DNA of 64,000 nt, taken from assembly GCA_002104895.1 (NCBI GenBank), contig MCFG01000023.1, forward strand, positions 192,501 through 256,500. The letters are read 5' to 3'. The position numbers and the translations under genes are program-made. The DNA comes from Anaeromyces robustus. Lineage: Eukaryota > Neocallimastigomycota > Neocallimastigomycetes > Neocallimastigales > Neocallimastigaceae. The first letter of the stretch is position 1. Each line of letters begins with the position of its first letter. Below, in pieces: positions 16,585-30,058 of the stretch. The notes beneath the pieces were generated by a model. The model did no database searches. It worked only from the letters and a program-made list of their open reading frames with translations, and was not told the DNA's origin.

Positions 16585-18717
16585 ATGAAGCATTTATTTA
16601 TTTTTAAGTTTCTGTTTCTTCTTTGTGTATTATTCACAAGGAATTCTTTAGCTAATTTATATAAAGAATCCGACACTCTAAATGAAATACCTTTGGATAA
16701 AGTTATAGTATATTCTAAAAGTAATTTTTAAAATATTATATACATTTAAAAATAAAAAATGTAAAATTTACATAATTAAATGGTCTATATATTAATATAT
16801 ATTATATAATAAACTTGATTTAAATGAATAATAAGTTAAGGATACTCTAGCAGAAGGTAAAATACATAAAAATTAAAAAAAAAATGGAAATTAATAAAAA
16901 TGAAATTAATATTTTTAACAAAAATAATGAATTTTAAATTAATTATATTTTTATTTTATTTTATTTTATTTTATTTTATTTTATTTTATTTTATTTTATT
17001 TTGCTTTGTTTTGTTTTGTTATATTTTTTTTTAATCTTTCATTCACTGTATTAAATAGTCTATGTCCAACAAACTTATATTAATAATAGTGAAGATACAA
17101 TTGAAGCAATTTATAAATTCCCATTAGATTCTGAAGCATCAGTTCAGTCATTTGAAGCTGACGTTGATGGTCAAACAATTAAAGCAAAAATATACAAAAA
17201 TAATGAAGCTAACAAATTATATGAACAAGAAGTAGAGGTAATTATTAATATAATATTTATTATTTTGTTTATATTATAATATTATATATAATATATTAAT
17301 GATATTTTCGAAAAATAAAGAATGGCAACATGGCATTTACATTAACCGAAGAGTATAATGATGGTACATATATAATACATAAATAAATAAATATAATGAT
17401 TACAATAAATTTACATTTAATATATTTATAATGTAGAATATTATTACTTTTTTTTTATAATTTTTATTTGAAATTTTATTTATTATATAATATGCTATAT
17501 AAACTTTTCATTTACATATATATATATAATATTTAGTATTTCAAGTCAATGTAGGATATTTAAAACCAAAACAAACTGTTCATATTAAATTAGTTTATGT
17601 TACCGAATTAAATTCAGGAAATGAAAATAATAAAGTTTCATTTATTTTACCAAATATTATAGCCCCTAGATATGGCAGTAACAATTCTACAACAGATTCA
17701 AAAATTATTAAAGGAAATCCAGTATATTCTGAAAATGTCGATTATACTCTTAGTGTAGATGTTGAACTTGAAATGAGTGGTAAAATTAATTCAATTGAAT
17801 CTCCTTCACATGAAGTAAATACAGAAATTTCAGGAGACAAAAAGAATAAAGCATTAGTTACACTTAAATCCAAAAAGGTTTATCTAGATAAAGATTTTAT
17901 ATTAACAATTGAAGCTGAAGAACTGAATACATCTAAAGTTTTTATTGAATATAATGAAGAATTAAAATCTTATGCTTCCTTATTAACTTTAAAACCAAAT
18001 TTAATTCAAACCGATAAATTAAAAGTTGAAATTATATTTTTAATTGATCAGTAAATATTATATATATATATTATATTATTTTTATATTTTCAATAAAAAA
18101 AGTTGTCTTTTTTTTTTTTATTATATACAAAAATTAATATAATTTACATAATTATTAACAAATAAAAATTAAAATAAATATTAATTAGATCAGGTTCAAT
18201 GCATGGATGGAAACTTGATTATTTGAAGGATGCTTTAAACTTATTCTTAAAATCGATGCCAGTTGTAAATATCAAGTTTATAATATTATTTTATAATTTA
18301 TATTCTAATTAAATTATATTTTTTAAATATATATATATTAGCAAAATTAATTGTTTTGTTTTGTTTTGTTTTTTTGATTTAATATATTTATTAACTATTT
18401 ATATTATATATTAAAGGATTGCTACTTTAATATCGTTAAATTTGGTTCTCTCTTCGAAAGTTTATTTGAAAAAAGTGTGAAATATGATGAAGAATCATTA
18501 AATAAAGCAGTTGAATATGTTAAAGAAATGGATGCCTCTATGGGAGGTACAGAAATGAAAGACCCATTAGAATATATTTATAGTACAGAAATACAAGAAG
18601 GATACAATCGTTCAATCTTTTTACTTACAGGTATAAATTATTATTATTAAAAAATAAATAAATAAATAATTTATACTTTACCTTTATTTATATATATTTA
18701 TTTACTTGTTTATTTAC

Positions 18718-18788
<71 letters not shown>

Positions 18789-18806
18789 TTATTTATTTAT
18801 TTATTT

Positions 18807-18903
<97 letters not shown>

Positions 18904-21344
18904 ATAACAATAATTAATAAATTTTTTTTTAATTAATCTAAGATGGTGAAATCTGGGATGTTGAACCAGTAATTGATTTAGTAAGAGAAAATTCAGAAAA
19001 GCAAAATTCAGTATTATATACATTTGGTATTGGTAAATCAGTAAGTCATTATTTAGTTAAAAGTATTGCAAGAAATGGACATGGTATGTCATTATTTGTT
19101 ACTGAAGGTGAAAGATTAGAAGAAAAAGTTTTACTTCAATTAAAAAATGTTTTAATTCCATTTATTCAAGATTATACTATTTCATGGAAGGAAAAAGGTA
19201 CAACTACAATTGTTAAAGAAGATGAATTTGAGCAAACACCATATAAACCACCATTTTTAAGATTAGGCTCTAGATATTCTATTTATACGATTTCCGATAA
19301 ACCTTTAATTCCTTCACCTATTGAAATTACTTATAAATATAATGATGGTACTAAAAAATCAGAAACTTTAATATTTGATAATATTAAAGAATTAAAAAAT
19401 GGTAAATTAATCCATTCACTTGCCGCTTCCAATTTAATTAAAGATTTACAAGAAGGAACATCTCAATATCATTATTCTGAAGAATATAAAAATAGATTAG
19501 ATAATGAAGAAGAAGGAAAAAAAGAAGTACCAGCTATAATTGAAAAAATTAAAGAAAAAATTATTGATATTTCACTTAAATATCAAATTATGTCAAAATA
19601 TACTACCTTTTTGTGTGTAAAAGAAAATAGTGAAGAAGAAAATAATGCTACCAGTAATGATGATAAAATTAGTAAAAAACCAAAAAAAGTTATTGTACCT
19701 TCCAAAGGTATTCCTATGATAAAAGATCGTACTAATCAAAAAATTGTAACTTATCAAAAAAGAAGAACTTTCTCAGGTGATACTTATATTACACGTGATG
19801 TATCAGCAGAGAAATTATTATCATCTGATGATAATAGTAATAATCAAAATAATCAAGAAATTCATTTCCGTGAAAATGAAACTAAATTTGATGTTAGTGA
19901 TATTAATCTTATTAAAATGGAAAATGCTGATCCTGAAGAAAAACGGAAAAGTGAAAGACTTTTATTTAATAATTTAATTAAGTATCAAAATTTCGATGGA
20001 TCTTTTAAACTTTCTGATTTATTAACTTCAATTATTGGACCAATTTATGGAGAAGAATTTTCTAAAGAATGGAAAAAGGAATTAGATGCTATTAAAACTA
20101 ATTATGAAAATGTTTATCCAGCTATTGTTGATCAATTTGATAAATTAATTGGTACCAGTATTGCTTGTATAATTTTTACAGATTATCTTGGTAATTTAAA
20201 AAATGAATGGGAACTTGTAAAAGAGAAATCTGAAAATTGGTTAAATCAACAACAAAGACAAAATCCAATGAATGATATTCGTCAAAAAATTTTAATTTCT
20301 ATCAATCAGAAAAAGGAACATTTATTGAATAGTTTAAAAATGCTTCAAAATGAAGATGGTTCCTTTACTTTTACTATTATAAAAGATCTTATACTTGATA
20401 AATATTATGGTAAAATTATATCTGAAGAATGGTATAAAGAATTAAAAGAAATTGAAAGTCAAACTTTACCTATTCAAATGGAACAATTTAATAAATTTAT
20501 AGGATCTGTATTAACTTTAAATATTCTTAAAAATGAAAAATTTGAAGATGAAAAATATAAGGAAATAAATCAAGGACTTATAAAAGCATTAGAAGAATGG
20601 ATTAATAAAACAGAAAAACAAAATCCATTATTAAGTAAATTTAATCAAGATTTAGAAGGATCACTTCAATCCAATAAAAAAAGAAAATCTATTATGAATA
20701 ATTATTTATCTGATAAGGATAAAGACAATAATAATAATGACAATAATGATGATAATAATAATAAAGATAATACTTTAACATGTTATCAAGATATATTAAA
20801 AAATAGATTAATATCAGGTCAAGAAGCATCAGGATCATTTACTATTTATTCTATACTTGGTAAATTACAAGAAATGGAAGGTAATCAAGGTGCATGTCAA
20901 AAAGAATATGAACATTATACTAAATGGCTTAATGAATGGTTTACAGAAGTAAATAAATTAGCTGAATTATCTGATAAAGATAATGCAACAGATGAAGAAA
21001 AGAAATTTATTAATGAATTATGGGGTACTTTAGTAGCACTTCATATTCAAAAAGAAATTACAGATAATATTATAAAAATTAAAAATGATTCTATATCAGA
21101 TATAGAAACCTTTAAAAAGGAATTTTTATATCAAGAAGATTTTGATAAAGCCGAAAAATGGGTAAAAGAATGTTTAAATGATCCAAAAAATATACCATTC
21201 CTTTCAAAATGGTGGATTGATCCAAAAGAACCTTCTAAATCAAAAGAAACTACTACAAATACAAGCAAAGAAGAAAAAACAATTGATAAAGAAACTACTA
21301 CTAAAATAAATAAATCAACAACATCTAGTCATGATGAACTCTAA
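16585..21344 (+). CDS. Predicted secreted VIT + VWA domain protein (8 exons, 1194 aa)
   Basis: Exons 16585-16720, 16836-16856 (21 nt), 17059-17237, 17321-17363, 17537-18050, 18189-18264, 18417-18630 and 18943-21344 keep one frame (3585 nt). Residues 1-24 look like a signal peptide: MKHLFIFKFLFLLCVLFTRN, then SLA before the likely cut. A VIT domain follows (about 45-175; VQQTYINNSEDTIEAIYKFP), then a VWA domain (about 292-465). A complete MIDAS start, DQSGSM, is visible with D297, S299 and S301, the later GGTEM threonine and LLTDGE. The C-terminal third carries three diverged copies of a helical unit with DGSF/SGSF near residues 735, 860 and 1020, like the tail of VWA5A/PARP4-type proteins. 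The tail is Ser/Thr/Lys-rich, with no membrane segment or dockerin seen. The role is probably metal-dependent protein binding outside the cell or in the secretory path; the substrate is unknown. Confidence 0.85.
18690..18902. repeat. (TTTA)n array in the last intron of the VIT-VWA gene
   Basis: About 50 TTTA units with two TTA interruptions, ending roughly 40 bp before the AG acceptor at 18941-18942. It fills most of the intron and reads TTTA on the sense strand. Confidence 0.93.
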
Positions 21345-21589
21345 TATAAAAAATTAAAATAAAAAAAAAATAGTAAAAATAAATAAAAAGAAAAATTATA
21401 AAAAAAATAATAGTAATAAAAAAATCTATTAAATGTAAATATAATAAAAAAAATTATAATAATAATAATATAGTACTTTTATTTTTTAAATGTAATTTTT
21501 TTATAAATAAAAATAATATATAAAGCATTTAAATTCATAACATGTAATAAATATATAATAACTATATTTAATAATAAATATACTTAAAT

Positions 21590-21628
<39 letters not shown>

Positions 21629-22030
21629 ATTAAAAGAGTTTCTTAAAAAAATGAAAATAATAAATAAATAAATAAATAAATAAATATAATTTATCTATTA
21701 AAAAAAAATAAATAAAAAAATAAATAATAATAATAATAATGAAGTATTAAAAATAATAATAATAATAAATGAATCTACATGCAAAAATGAAATGTAAAAC
21801 TTTTAAAAAAAAGGACTTTATAAATTATTTTTTTAATTTTTTTTTTTTTTTTTTTTTTTTTTTACTATTATTTTCATATACATAATAAAATTGTTTTTTT
21901 TTTTTTATCATTTATTTTATCTTTATTTATATATATAGAATTGTAAACGCTTAACTCTTAATTTTTTTATTTTTAATCAAAACAATCAAAAATATAGATA
22001 AATAATTAAATTATTTATATATTGTTGATT

Positions 22031-22090
22031 TCCTATTGTTTTAATGAAAGAATTAACTTTATAAATAATATTTTCAGTAAAACAATAGGA
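22031..22090. repeat. Inverted repeat, 13-bp perfect arms
   Basis: TCCTATTGTTTTA at 22031-22043 is repeated in reverse complement as TAAAACAATAGGA at 22078-22090, with a 34-nt spacer. The arms include G/C positions, so chance pairing from A+T alone is less likely. Confidence 0.8.
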
Positions 22091-23165
22091 TAATAATTTA
22101 ATTAAATTTTTTTTAAATAATTTATACTATTTTTTATGAAATTGCTTTTATTTTTAATTATTATTATTATTATAATTTTAATATAATTATTTCTAAATTT
22201 TTTAATCATTTGATTAAAAAGTTTTTCATAATAATAATAATAAATTTATCTTTTCTCTTTTTTTTATATTAACTTTCTTTAATATCATTTAATAAATAAT
22301 TTTATATATAATAATTATATTCTTTCTTCTTTAAAATGTTAAAACATAATATATATTGAACGAGATTAATATGATAGAAAAAAAAAAAAAAAAAACATTT
22401 ATTTAAAGTATAATTCTTTTTTAAATGTAAACCATTCATCTTTATTATGATTCCGAAAATCACATTAACCATATTCTAAATATTATAAATTAATTATTGT
22501 ATATGTGAAATAAAACTTTAATTATAATAGTAAATTATTTATTTTATATTATTTGTTATAATTTTATTATTTTTTTATCATATACTTTTTTATTATTTAT
22601 TTAATATTATTCTATATTATTTTATATTACAGTAGGTAATATAAAATAATTATTTATTATCTATTCTTTATAATTAATAATATATTATTATTTATTATTA
22701 TTATTATTATTATATTAGTTATTAACTATTAATGATGAATTTTGATTAAATATTAAAGAGAAAAACGAAGATTTAAATAATTGTTTTTTTTTGTTTTTAT
22801 CTAAATAAGATTAATATGATTAAATACAATTTTATTTTTTGTACTCATAAAAAAAGGGATCATATAAAAATATAGATATAGATAAAAAAAAACTCCATAA
22901 AAACTATAATTATTATAAAAAAAATATTACAAAATATTAATAATACTATTAATAATAAAAATAATAATTAATATATTTTTTTTCTTTTACTTGTTAAAAT
23001 AATAATGAAAATATTAATAATATTATTAATATTTGAAAATATATATTATTTTTTGATTTTTATTGAATTAATTTTATTTTTAATATTTTTTATTATATTT
23101 AAAAAGAAATCTATATTACTTTTTAACTCTTGAATTCTATTTTAAATACTTATTATATTTATTAT

Positions 23166-23196
<31 letters not shown>

Positions 23197-25952
23197 AAAC
23201 TCAGGTAACTTTTATAGTAAAAAGTTATATTTATATATATTATAGTTATGAAATAGTAACAATAAAACTGTCAATTTTTTATACATATTTAACTTTACTA
23301 CTAAAAATTTTGTTAAAGAATATATATATATGTATTAATCATAAAATTATATATATATGTAGAAATTCTTTAATATTTAAAATATTCAATTTTAATTTGT
23401 TCTTAATATCATTTTTAAACTTTTTATAATAGGTCATTCTTCATCTTTTTTTAAAAAAATATTAAAGTTTTAATAAATCTATATTTATTAAAATATAAAA
23501 TAATGGATATTTTTTAAATAAGAAAAAAAATGATGAAGAAAAGTTATAAGTTATAGAATAAAAATAATAAATGAAATAAATAATTTTCAAGTATTTTTTA
23601 TTATTGAAAGTATTATCTTTGATATTAATTATAAATCATTAAATACAAATTTTTATGATATAAAAAAAAAAGAAAAAAAAGTTTGATTATTGAAAAAAAT
23701 AATTTATTTATTTATTAAAATTATATATATTTTATATATTAATATATATTAAGTATTATAATTATAATGAAAAATTTAATGAAAGAAGAAACTAAACGTG
23801 TTATTATATTAAATATTTAATCGTGTTTGACAAAGTTAAAAAATTATACATTAAAAACATCACCAATTTAAAACAAGATTTTTTTAATATATGGATAAAT
23901 AAAATAAAGTCAAAAAAATAATGTACATTAATAATACATTTTTTAAATATTATTAATAAATATTAATAATGAACTATATTTTTTAGGAAAAAAAAGAAAA
24001 TTAAAAACAAAATAATAAAAATAATAATATTAAAACCTAAGACAATATTTTTTATGCAAAAATGAAATTAAAAATAAAGTAAAAATAATAATACTAAGAA
24101 AGATACTTTAAAAATGCATAGTGATCAACTTAAAACTTAATTTATAATCACTACAATTATAATTATTAGTATTATTATCAAATTATTCGTGTTATTATTA
24201 TTATCATAAAATAAGTCAATATTTTCATAATAATTAAAATTTATATATAAAATATTATTTATTATTATATGTTATATATAATATATATACTATATGATTA
24301 TGATATAAAAGTTTAAGAAGTTTAAAATAAAAAAGGTATTTAATTAAACTTAATTTGTATGATATTATAAAAAAAAAAAGTATGATTCATCGCTTAACAA
24401 TATTTTTTGTTGGTGATATCTTAATATGTAATAATCCACTTTATTTAAATACTTTCATTAAAAAAAAAAACCATACTCATTATAAAAAGAAATTATAACA
24501 AAATATATATATATATATATATAATGATAAATAAAATGAAAAACTAAAATTATAAAATATTATATATTATATATTATATTTAAAATATATATATATTTAA
24601 AACAGTTAATATTATTTTAAATATATATATAGATATTTTCATATTGCTTATATATCTATAAAATGTTTATTAATAAAATATTAATTTTCTACAAAAAAAT
24701 TAAAATATATAAGATTTAATTATTAAATAGTATATATAAAATAATAACCATAATTATTATAATTTATTATAAACCATAAATTTAATCAATTATTTATACG
24801 ATTCTATAGATTCTATAGTGTCTAAAAAAATATAATTACTTTCATGATTAATAATCGTAAAGGTAAAGAAAAAAGGTTAAAAAAGTAAAATAATAATAAT
24901 ATACTTGGGTACAACTTATATATTATTTCACACTTTTATTATAATTAAAACTTTTAATTCTTTATTAAATATATATATATATTTAATCGACAAAAGGTTA
25001 TTTATTAGTATTTCTAAAATGTAAAATATATATATATCATTAAATAGCCATTTTTTAATTTTCTTAATAATATCTATAACGAAAGAGTTATAATAAAATT
25101 AAAACTAATTAGAAAATAGAAAAATATTAAAAAATAATTAATTATATATTAATTTTTTCTTTTCTTTTCTTTTTTTTTTTTTTTGATTTTTATAAACTTA
25201 TTTTAATTATGATAATTAATTTTATTAATACAGAATAAACAATATTTCAAAAGTTAATAAAGTTTACCTTAATATTATAATAATATTCATACTATTCATA
25301 CAAATATTAAAAAGATAATAATATCACACATAATCAAAAAAGAAATTTTTATTATTATTTAATTTTTAATGTTTTTTATTTTTATTTTATAAATTTATTG
25401 TTATTAATTATACACAATATAATTATAAAAATAATTTTTTCAATTTATTTACATAAAAATATCTACAATTAAATATTAGAAAATTGATATTAAATAATAA
25501 ATATATATAAAGATATAATTAAATTAAATAAAATATTATTAATACTCAATATTAATATAAACTATATATAAAATAAAATATATGTATTCTTTTAGTTCTG
25601 AGAATGAAAAAAATACATATTTATAATATATATTAATTTTAATTATATACATATTATATATTGTTAATTATTTTCAATTATTAAATTTTAATTTTTAATC
25701 TTAATATTTTACTATATATATTAAGAGTAAAATATATAGATTAAAATTTGAAATATAAAAATTTGGTTAGTATTATTCTAAAAATTTTGTATTATATAAA
25801 ATTGTATTTTTTAGAATAATTATTATTATTAAAGTTTAAAATATATCTCTGCGAAGTTCTATGTATTTTTTAATCAGATTGAATTATTATTAAAATGATG
25901 TAAAGTATATTAATTAATTAATTAAATATTTTTTGTTTCAAAAGGGTATATT

Positions 25953-25988
25953 ATTTCATTATATTATAATTATTAATTATAATGAAAT
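25953..25988. repeat. Short inverted repeat, 11-bp arms
   Basis: ATTTCATTATA (25953-25963) pairs with TATAATGAAAT (25978-25988). The 14-nt spacer is itself AT-palindromic. It lies about 190 bp past the stop codon of the 69-aa ORF. Confidence 0.65.
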
Positions 25989-26174
25989 CAAAGAAACATA
26001 TTACAAAGCAAAAAAAAAAATGAAAAAAGAAAATAATGTTTGATTATGACGTTTTTAATTATTGTTTATAAGTGGTATATTTATTAAAAATAATATTTTT
26101 ATATTATTTTTAATATAAAAGGTTTTTTTGAATTTTTTTGAAACCATATATTCATTATTCAGGTGTAAAAGAAT

Positions 26175-26384
26175 TTATGATGAAATAACATTTCTCTCTT
26201 GTAATTGTTTAATTACAGCTCTTATACTATCTTCAGATGCAGCATTTCTTCTTCTAAATATATATGGTGATAATTTTGGAAATAAAGGATTTACAGGTGT
26301 ATTATATGAATGAGCACTTGATAATCTGTAAGAATCAGTATCAATAAGTATGTGAGAAGTAGCAGCAAGTGGTTGAAGAGCCAT
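26175..26384 (-). CDS. Hypothetical 69-aa protein (orphan ORF in gene-poor region)
   Basis: I do not recognise this protein. It stands out because its codon use is balanced (Ala, Arg, Pro, Leu, Ser, His) inside DNA that is otherwise almost pure A+T. The start is MALQPLAATSHILIDT; the middle is SYNTPVNPLFPKLSPYI; an RRR patch follows; the end is a probable amphipathic helix, SEDSIRAVIKQLQERN. No signal peptide or membrane segment is visible, and there is no intron. The ATG at 26382-26384 is preceded on its strand by an A-rich leader. Upstream lies an unusually G+C-rich patch (26545-26570). A spliced upstream exon cannot be excluded. The opposite-strand frame (26128-26313) is a shadow. Confidence 0.6.
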   Translation of the reverse strand: MALQPLAATSHILIDTDSYRLSSAHSYNTPVNPLFPKLSPYIFRRRNAASEDSIRAVIKQLQERNVISS

Positions 26385-26544
26385 TTTTTTAAAAATATAT
26401 CCAGTTATATTAATAAATAAAAAAGATTTCTTGTTTTTAATTTGTGTGTCTGTTTTTTTTTTGTCTTTAATGACCTATTTCTCTAGTATTTAAAATCCCA
26501 CTCTTTTCTTTTTTATATTTTTCAAAAAAAGAGATTAAACTATT

Positions 26545-26571
26545 TCGATTTCCGAGTCCCTGACCGAAGTT
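26545..26571. promoter_or_regulatory. G+C-rich patch upstream of the 69-aa ORF
   Basis: The + strand reads CGATTTCCGAGTCCCTGACC then GAAG. It contains two CCG triplets (26552-26554 and 26564-26566) separated by 9 bases, a spacing of the kind bound by fungal Zn(2)Cys(6) factors. It lies 160-185 bp upstream of the ORF start on the minus strand. A regulatory role is inferred from position and composition only. Confidence 0.35.
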
Positions 26572-29500
26572 AAAAATATATGTAGACTTAAATAAAATAT
26601 TTTATTAATTAATATTTTATTTATCTCTTTCAAAATATCTTTTGAAGTACCTTAAAGAATAATAAATTGATAAAAAAAAAATTTTTTTTTTCTTAAGAAT
26701 TTATTATTCTATTTACGGATTTATGATTAAACTATTAAAAATTATTTTTTATTAATAATCTTAATAATATTTATTATGAAATTTTTAGAAATAAATAAAA
26801 AGTTAAATCATTTAAAAGAATTATAAAAATATCGAAAATATATAAAAAATTATAAATTATTCTTTGATTATTTTCTTTTCTTTAAAATTAAAATAATAAA
26901 AAATTAAAAGAAAATAGAAAACACTTTTTGTTTTAAAGAATTTAAAAATATTAAAAAAATTAAACAAAAACAGCAAGAAATTTCGCTATATTTATATTTT
27001 TTTTAATTTTTTTTTAATGAATAATTTTCACAAATGAAACTTGAATGGAAAAAGTTTAATTTATGGAATAATTAAAAAACTTTACATTTATAAGTTAATA
27101 TTGAAAAACAATAATTTAATAATAACAATAATAATATGATAATAATACTAAAAAAAAAAAAAAAAAAAAAAATTGAAATAATATTAATAATATGGAATAA
27201 GAAATTACAAAAAAATTAAACTATAATTATATACATATACATTATTTACATTATATACATTTATTTTAATATATAATATATAATATAATATTTTAATTTG
27301 TATATAGAATACTATAATAATAAGAATTGAGTATAATATATATATTAAATAAGTAAAATATCAATAAATAATAAATCGTATTTTTTTAAAAAAATTGTAA
27401 TGTATTATAATATATAAAATATATATTATGATTATATTATTTAATATATATCATTTATATATAAAAACTAAATTATTAAGAATTCAACCTTAAAAGTTTT
27501 AATGATACTATAAAACTGTCTTTATGAAAAAAAAACCTTTTTTTCAGAATTATCCATTAAATTTTTAATATATTTTTTTTTAATATTAATTTTTCAATTA
27601 CAGTTAATTAAATTTTTTATATTAAAGTTAGGTTACAATATATTAGATTAAAAAAAAATTAGATTAAAAATTAAAAATTAAAAATTTTTTTTGTAATTTT
27701 AATATTATAAAAATTTGATATTAAAATTTATGTTTTATATATTTTTATATATTAAAATTAAATATATTAAAATTTAAATATATTAAAATTTATATTACAC
27801 TATTACTTAAATATTGAGTAGTAAGGTTTTTTTTATAATATATTAAATAGTTTCTATGCTGTTTTTTTTTTTTTTTTTATTGATATTTATATAGTTATAT
27901 ATATAAGTAAAAGCTTTTTTTTTTTTAATTTTTGATAATTTTAAAAACATATGAAAATTTTATAAAAAAAATTATATATAACATATTTAATATATCCATA
28001 ATACTATTTGTTTTTTACAATTTTAACTTATTAATTATATTATTCAATATATTATATTATATTATATTTTATTATAAATTTTGATAATTCAGAATCAGGA
28101 TAAATACTTTTTTCTTTTATTTTTTATATATTAATATTCTTTTACATATATCTAAAAGTCTTATCATTGTGATTATTATTGTTTTATTTATAGATATTTG
28201 TTTCTTTTTTGTTATTATTATACTATCTGATTATTTTAAATTTGGGATAACTGAATTAAATATTGTCTTCTTTTTAATATAACAATAATAATAACTTTTA
28301 TATTTTTTTGTTTTGTGGTTTTTTTATATATATTTGTATTTTTGTTTTTGTTTTTGTTTTTTTGTTCATAATTAAAAAACATGTTTTTTTTTTTATATGA
28401 TTTTGTTATAAATTTTTTTGTGCTTCATAAAAATCAATTAGGGTATGAAAATTAAAAAAAAAAAGTATTACTCATAGTTTTTTATTATTATAATGAAGAT
28501 TAATATTAATTAAAGTTTATATTATCAAAAAATATTAATATTGTATATAATATATATATGATTAAATTCAATATTTTAATACATTATATATACATTATAT
28601 ATAATTTTGTATATACAATAATAATAATTAATTTAATATTATAATTCATCATTCCTGATATTTAATTTTATAAATATTTCAAAAGTAAAATATAATAATA
28701 AAAACACATTATTCAAACAAAAATACTCATAATAATAATAATATAGAATTCTATAAAAAAGTTTACTTTTCATTTTTAATTTAGAAAATGCTAAAATATA
28801 TTAAAAAATGAAAAAGCATGCTGATATAAAAGTATAAAAAAAAATAAGTAATATGACTTTTAAATATTAATAAATAAAAGAAAAGAATTACTTTAATTAG
28901 TAACAATGAACCTAAAAAGGTATTATTAAATATATTACTCAAGATTATGTAATAGTAAAAAAAAAAAAAAAAAAGATAGCATTTAATTTCAGGCACTCTT
29001 TATTACACTGTTTTAGGTGATTAACGGTATTTCTAAGAATAAAAATAAAAATAATATATCAATAGTAAATAATACATATATAAACATATACGTTATACAA
29101 AAAAAATAACTACAATAATAGTAATGCAATGGACAAAAAAGAACAAAATTTTTTTTCTAAAATAAGTTAAAAATAAGTTTAACTAATCCTATTTTTGCAA
29201 TTGTATATATTATATGCTAAAATAATATCAATGAAAGCTACCAATTAAAATTGAAGTGTCTAACAAATAATTTTACTTTTCCCAAAAAAGTTTAAACATA
29301 AAATTTGATGAATCATCTATAAAAATTATTATTTATTATTATTCCTTTATAATCATTATTAATATTGTTGTTACTGTTATTTTTATTATTATTATTATTG
29401 TTTATTATTATTGTTGTTGTTATTATTGTTATTGTTGGCTACTGTAAAGATTATTTGTACAACAATAATAAAATTATTATTTATTATTAGTTTTAATATT

Positions 29501-30058
29501 CTTGTTGTATTTACTTTTATTATATAAAAAATAAATAAATATTCATAACTTTATTAAGTATAAAATAAATTGATTAATTTTTCTTAGAAGTTTAATTTTT
29601 TTTATTCAAATAGTCATAATTAATAATAAAAGATTGAGACTGAAAGAATTCTTATTTTGTAATTACTAATTCTTTTTTTATAAACTTAATACAGTATTGA
29701 TTAATCATTTTTTATTTAATAATAATACATTAAAATACGTATTACATATACAATTATTTTATTAATCTAAATATGTTTAAATTAATTAAATAAAAGATTT
29801 TTTTTTAATATTTTTAGATTATGGAATTAATTTCACTAAAAATTTATTGGTTAATTTGAATTAACATTCTTTAAAAAAATTTTATAATGCTAAAACATTA
29901 AATGTCAGAATTACTTAAAGCATTATTGTAATAAAAATATTTAATCATTTTATAATATATAATATTAATATTAATATTAATAACAATAATGAAAGTTATA
30001 TTTAAAATGTCCTTTGGTAATAATAATACTATATTATAATGAAACAATGTTGTAAAAT

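Larger units (their letters stand above)
21345..26174. other. Gene-poor intergenic DNA, left part
   Basis: About 4.8 kb with no ORF or exon I can support. It contains the 3' flank of the VIT-VWA gene, poly-A (21597-21627) and poly-T (21837-21863) runs, short AAAT arrays, (AT)n runs, and inverted repeats at 22031-22090 and 25953-25988. The 99-codon open frame at 23130-23429 is Tyr/Ile-rich AT noise. Confidence 0.6.

Noticed and set aside
23130-23429. 99-codon ORF on the + strand
   Set aside because: Tyr/Ile/Leu-rich translation of AT repeats, with no change in base composition from flanking non-coding DNA.
24382-24498. 38-codon ORF starting MIHRLTIFFVGD
   Set aside because: Short, in a gene-poor AT background and ending in Lys/Tyr runs; expected by chance in 12 kb.
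26128-26313. 61-codon + strand ORF over the 69-aa orphan
   Set aside because: It overlaps in antisense, starts in poor context and has less balanced residue use. The minus-strand frame is the better candidate.
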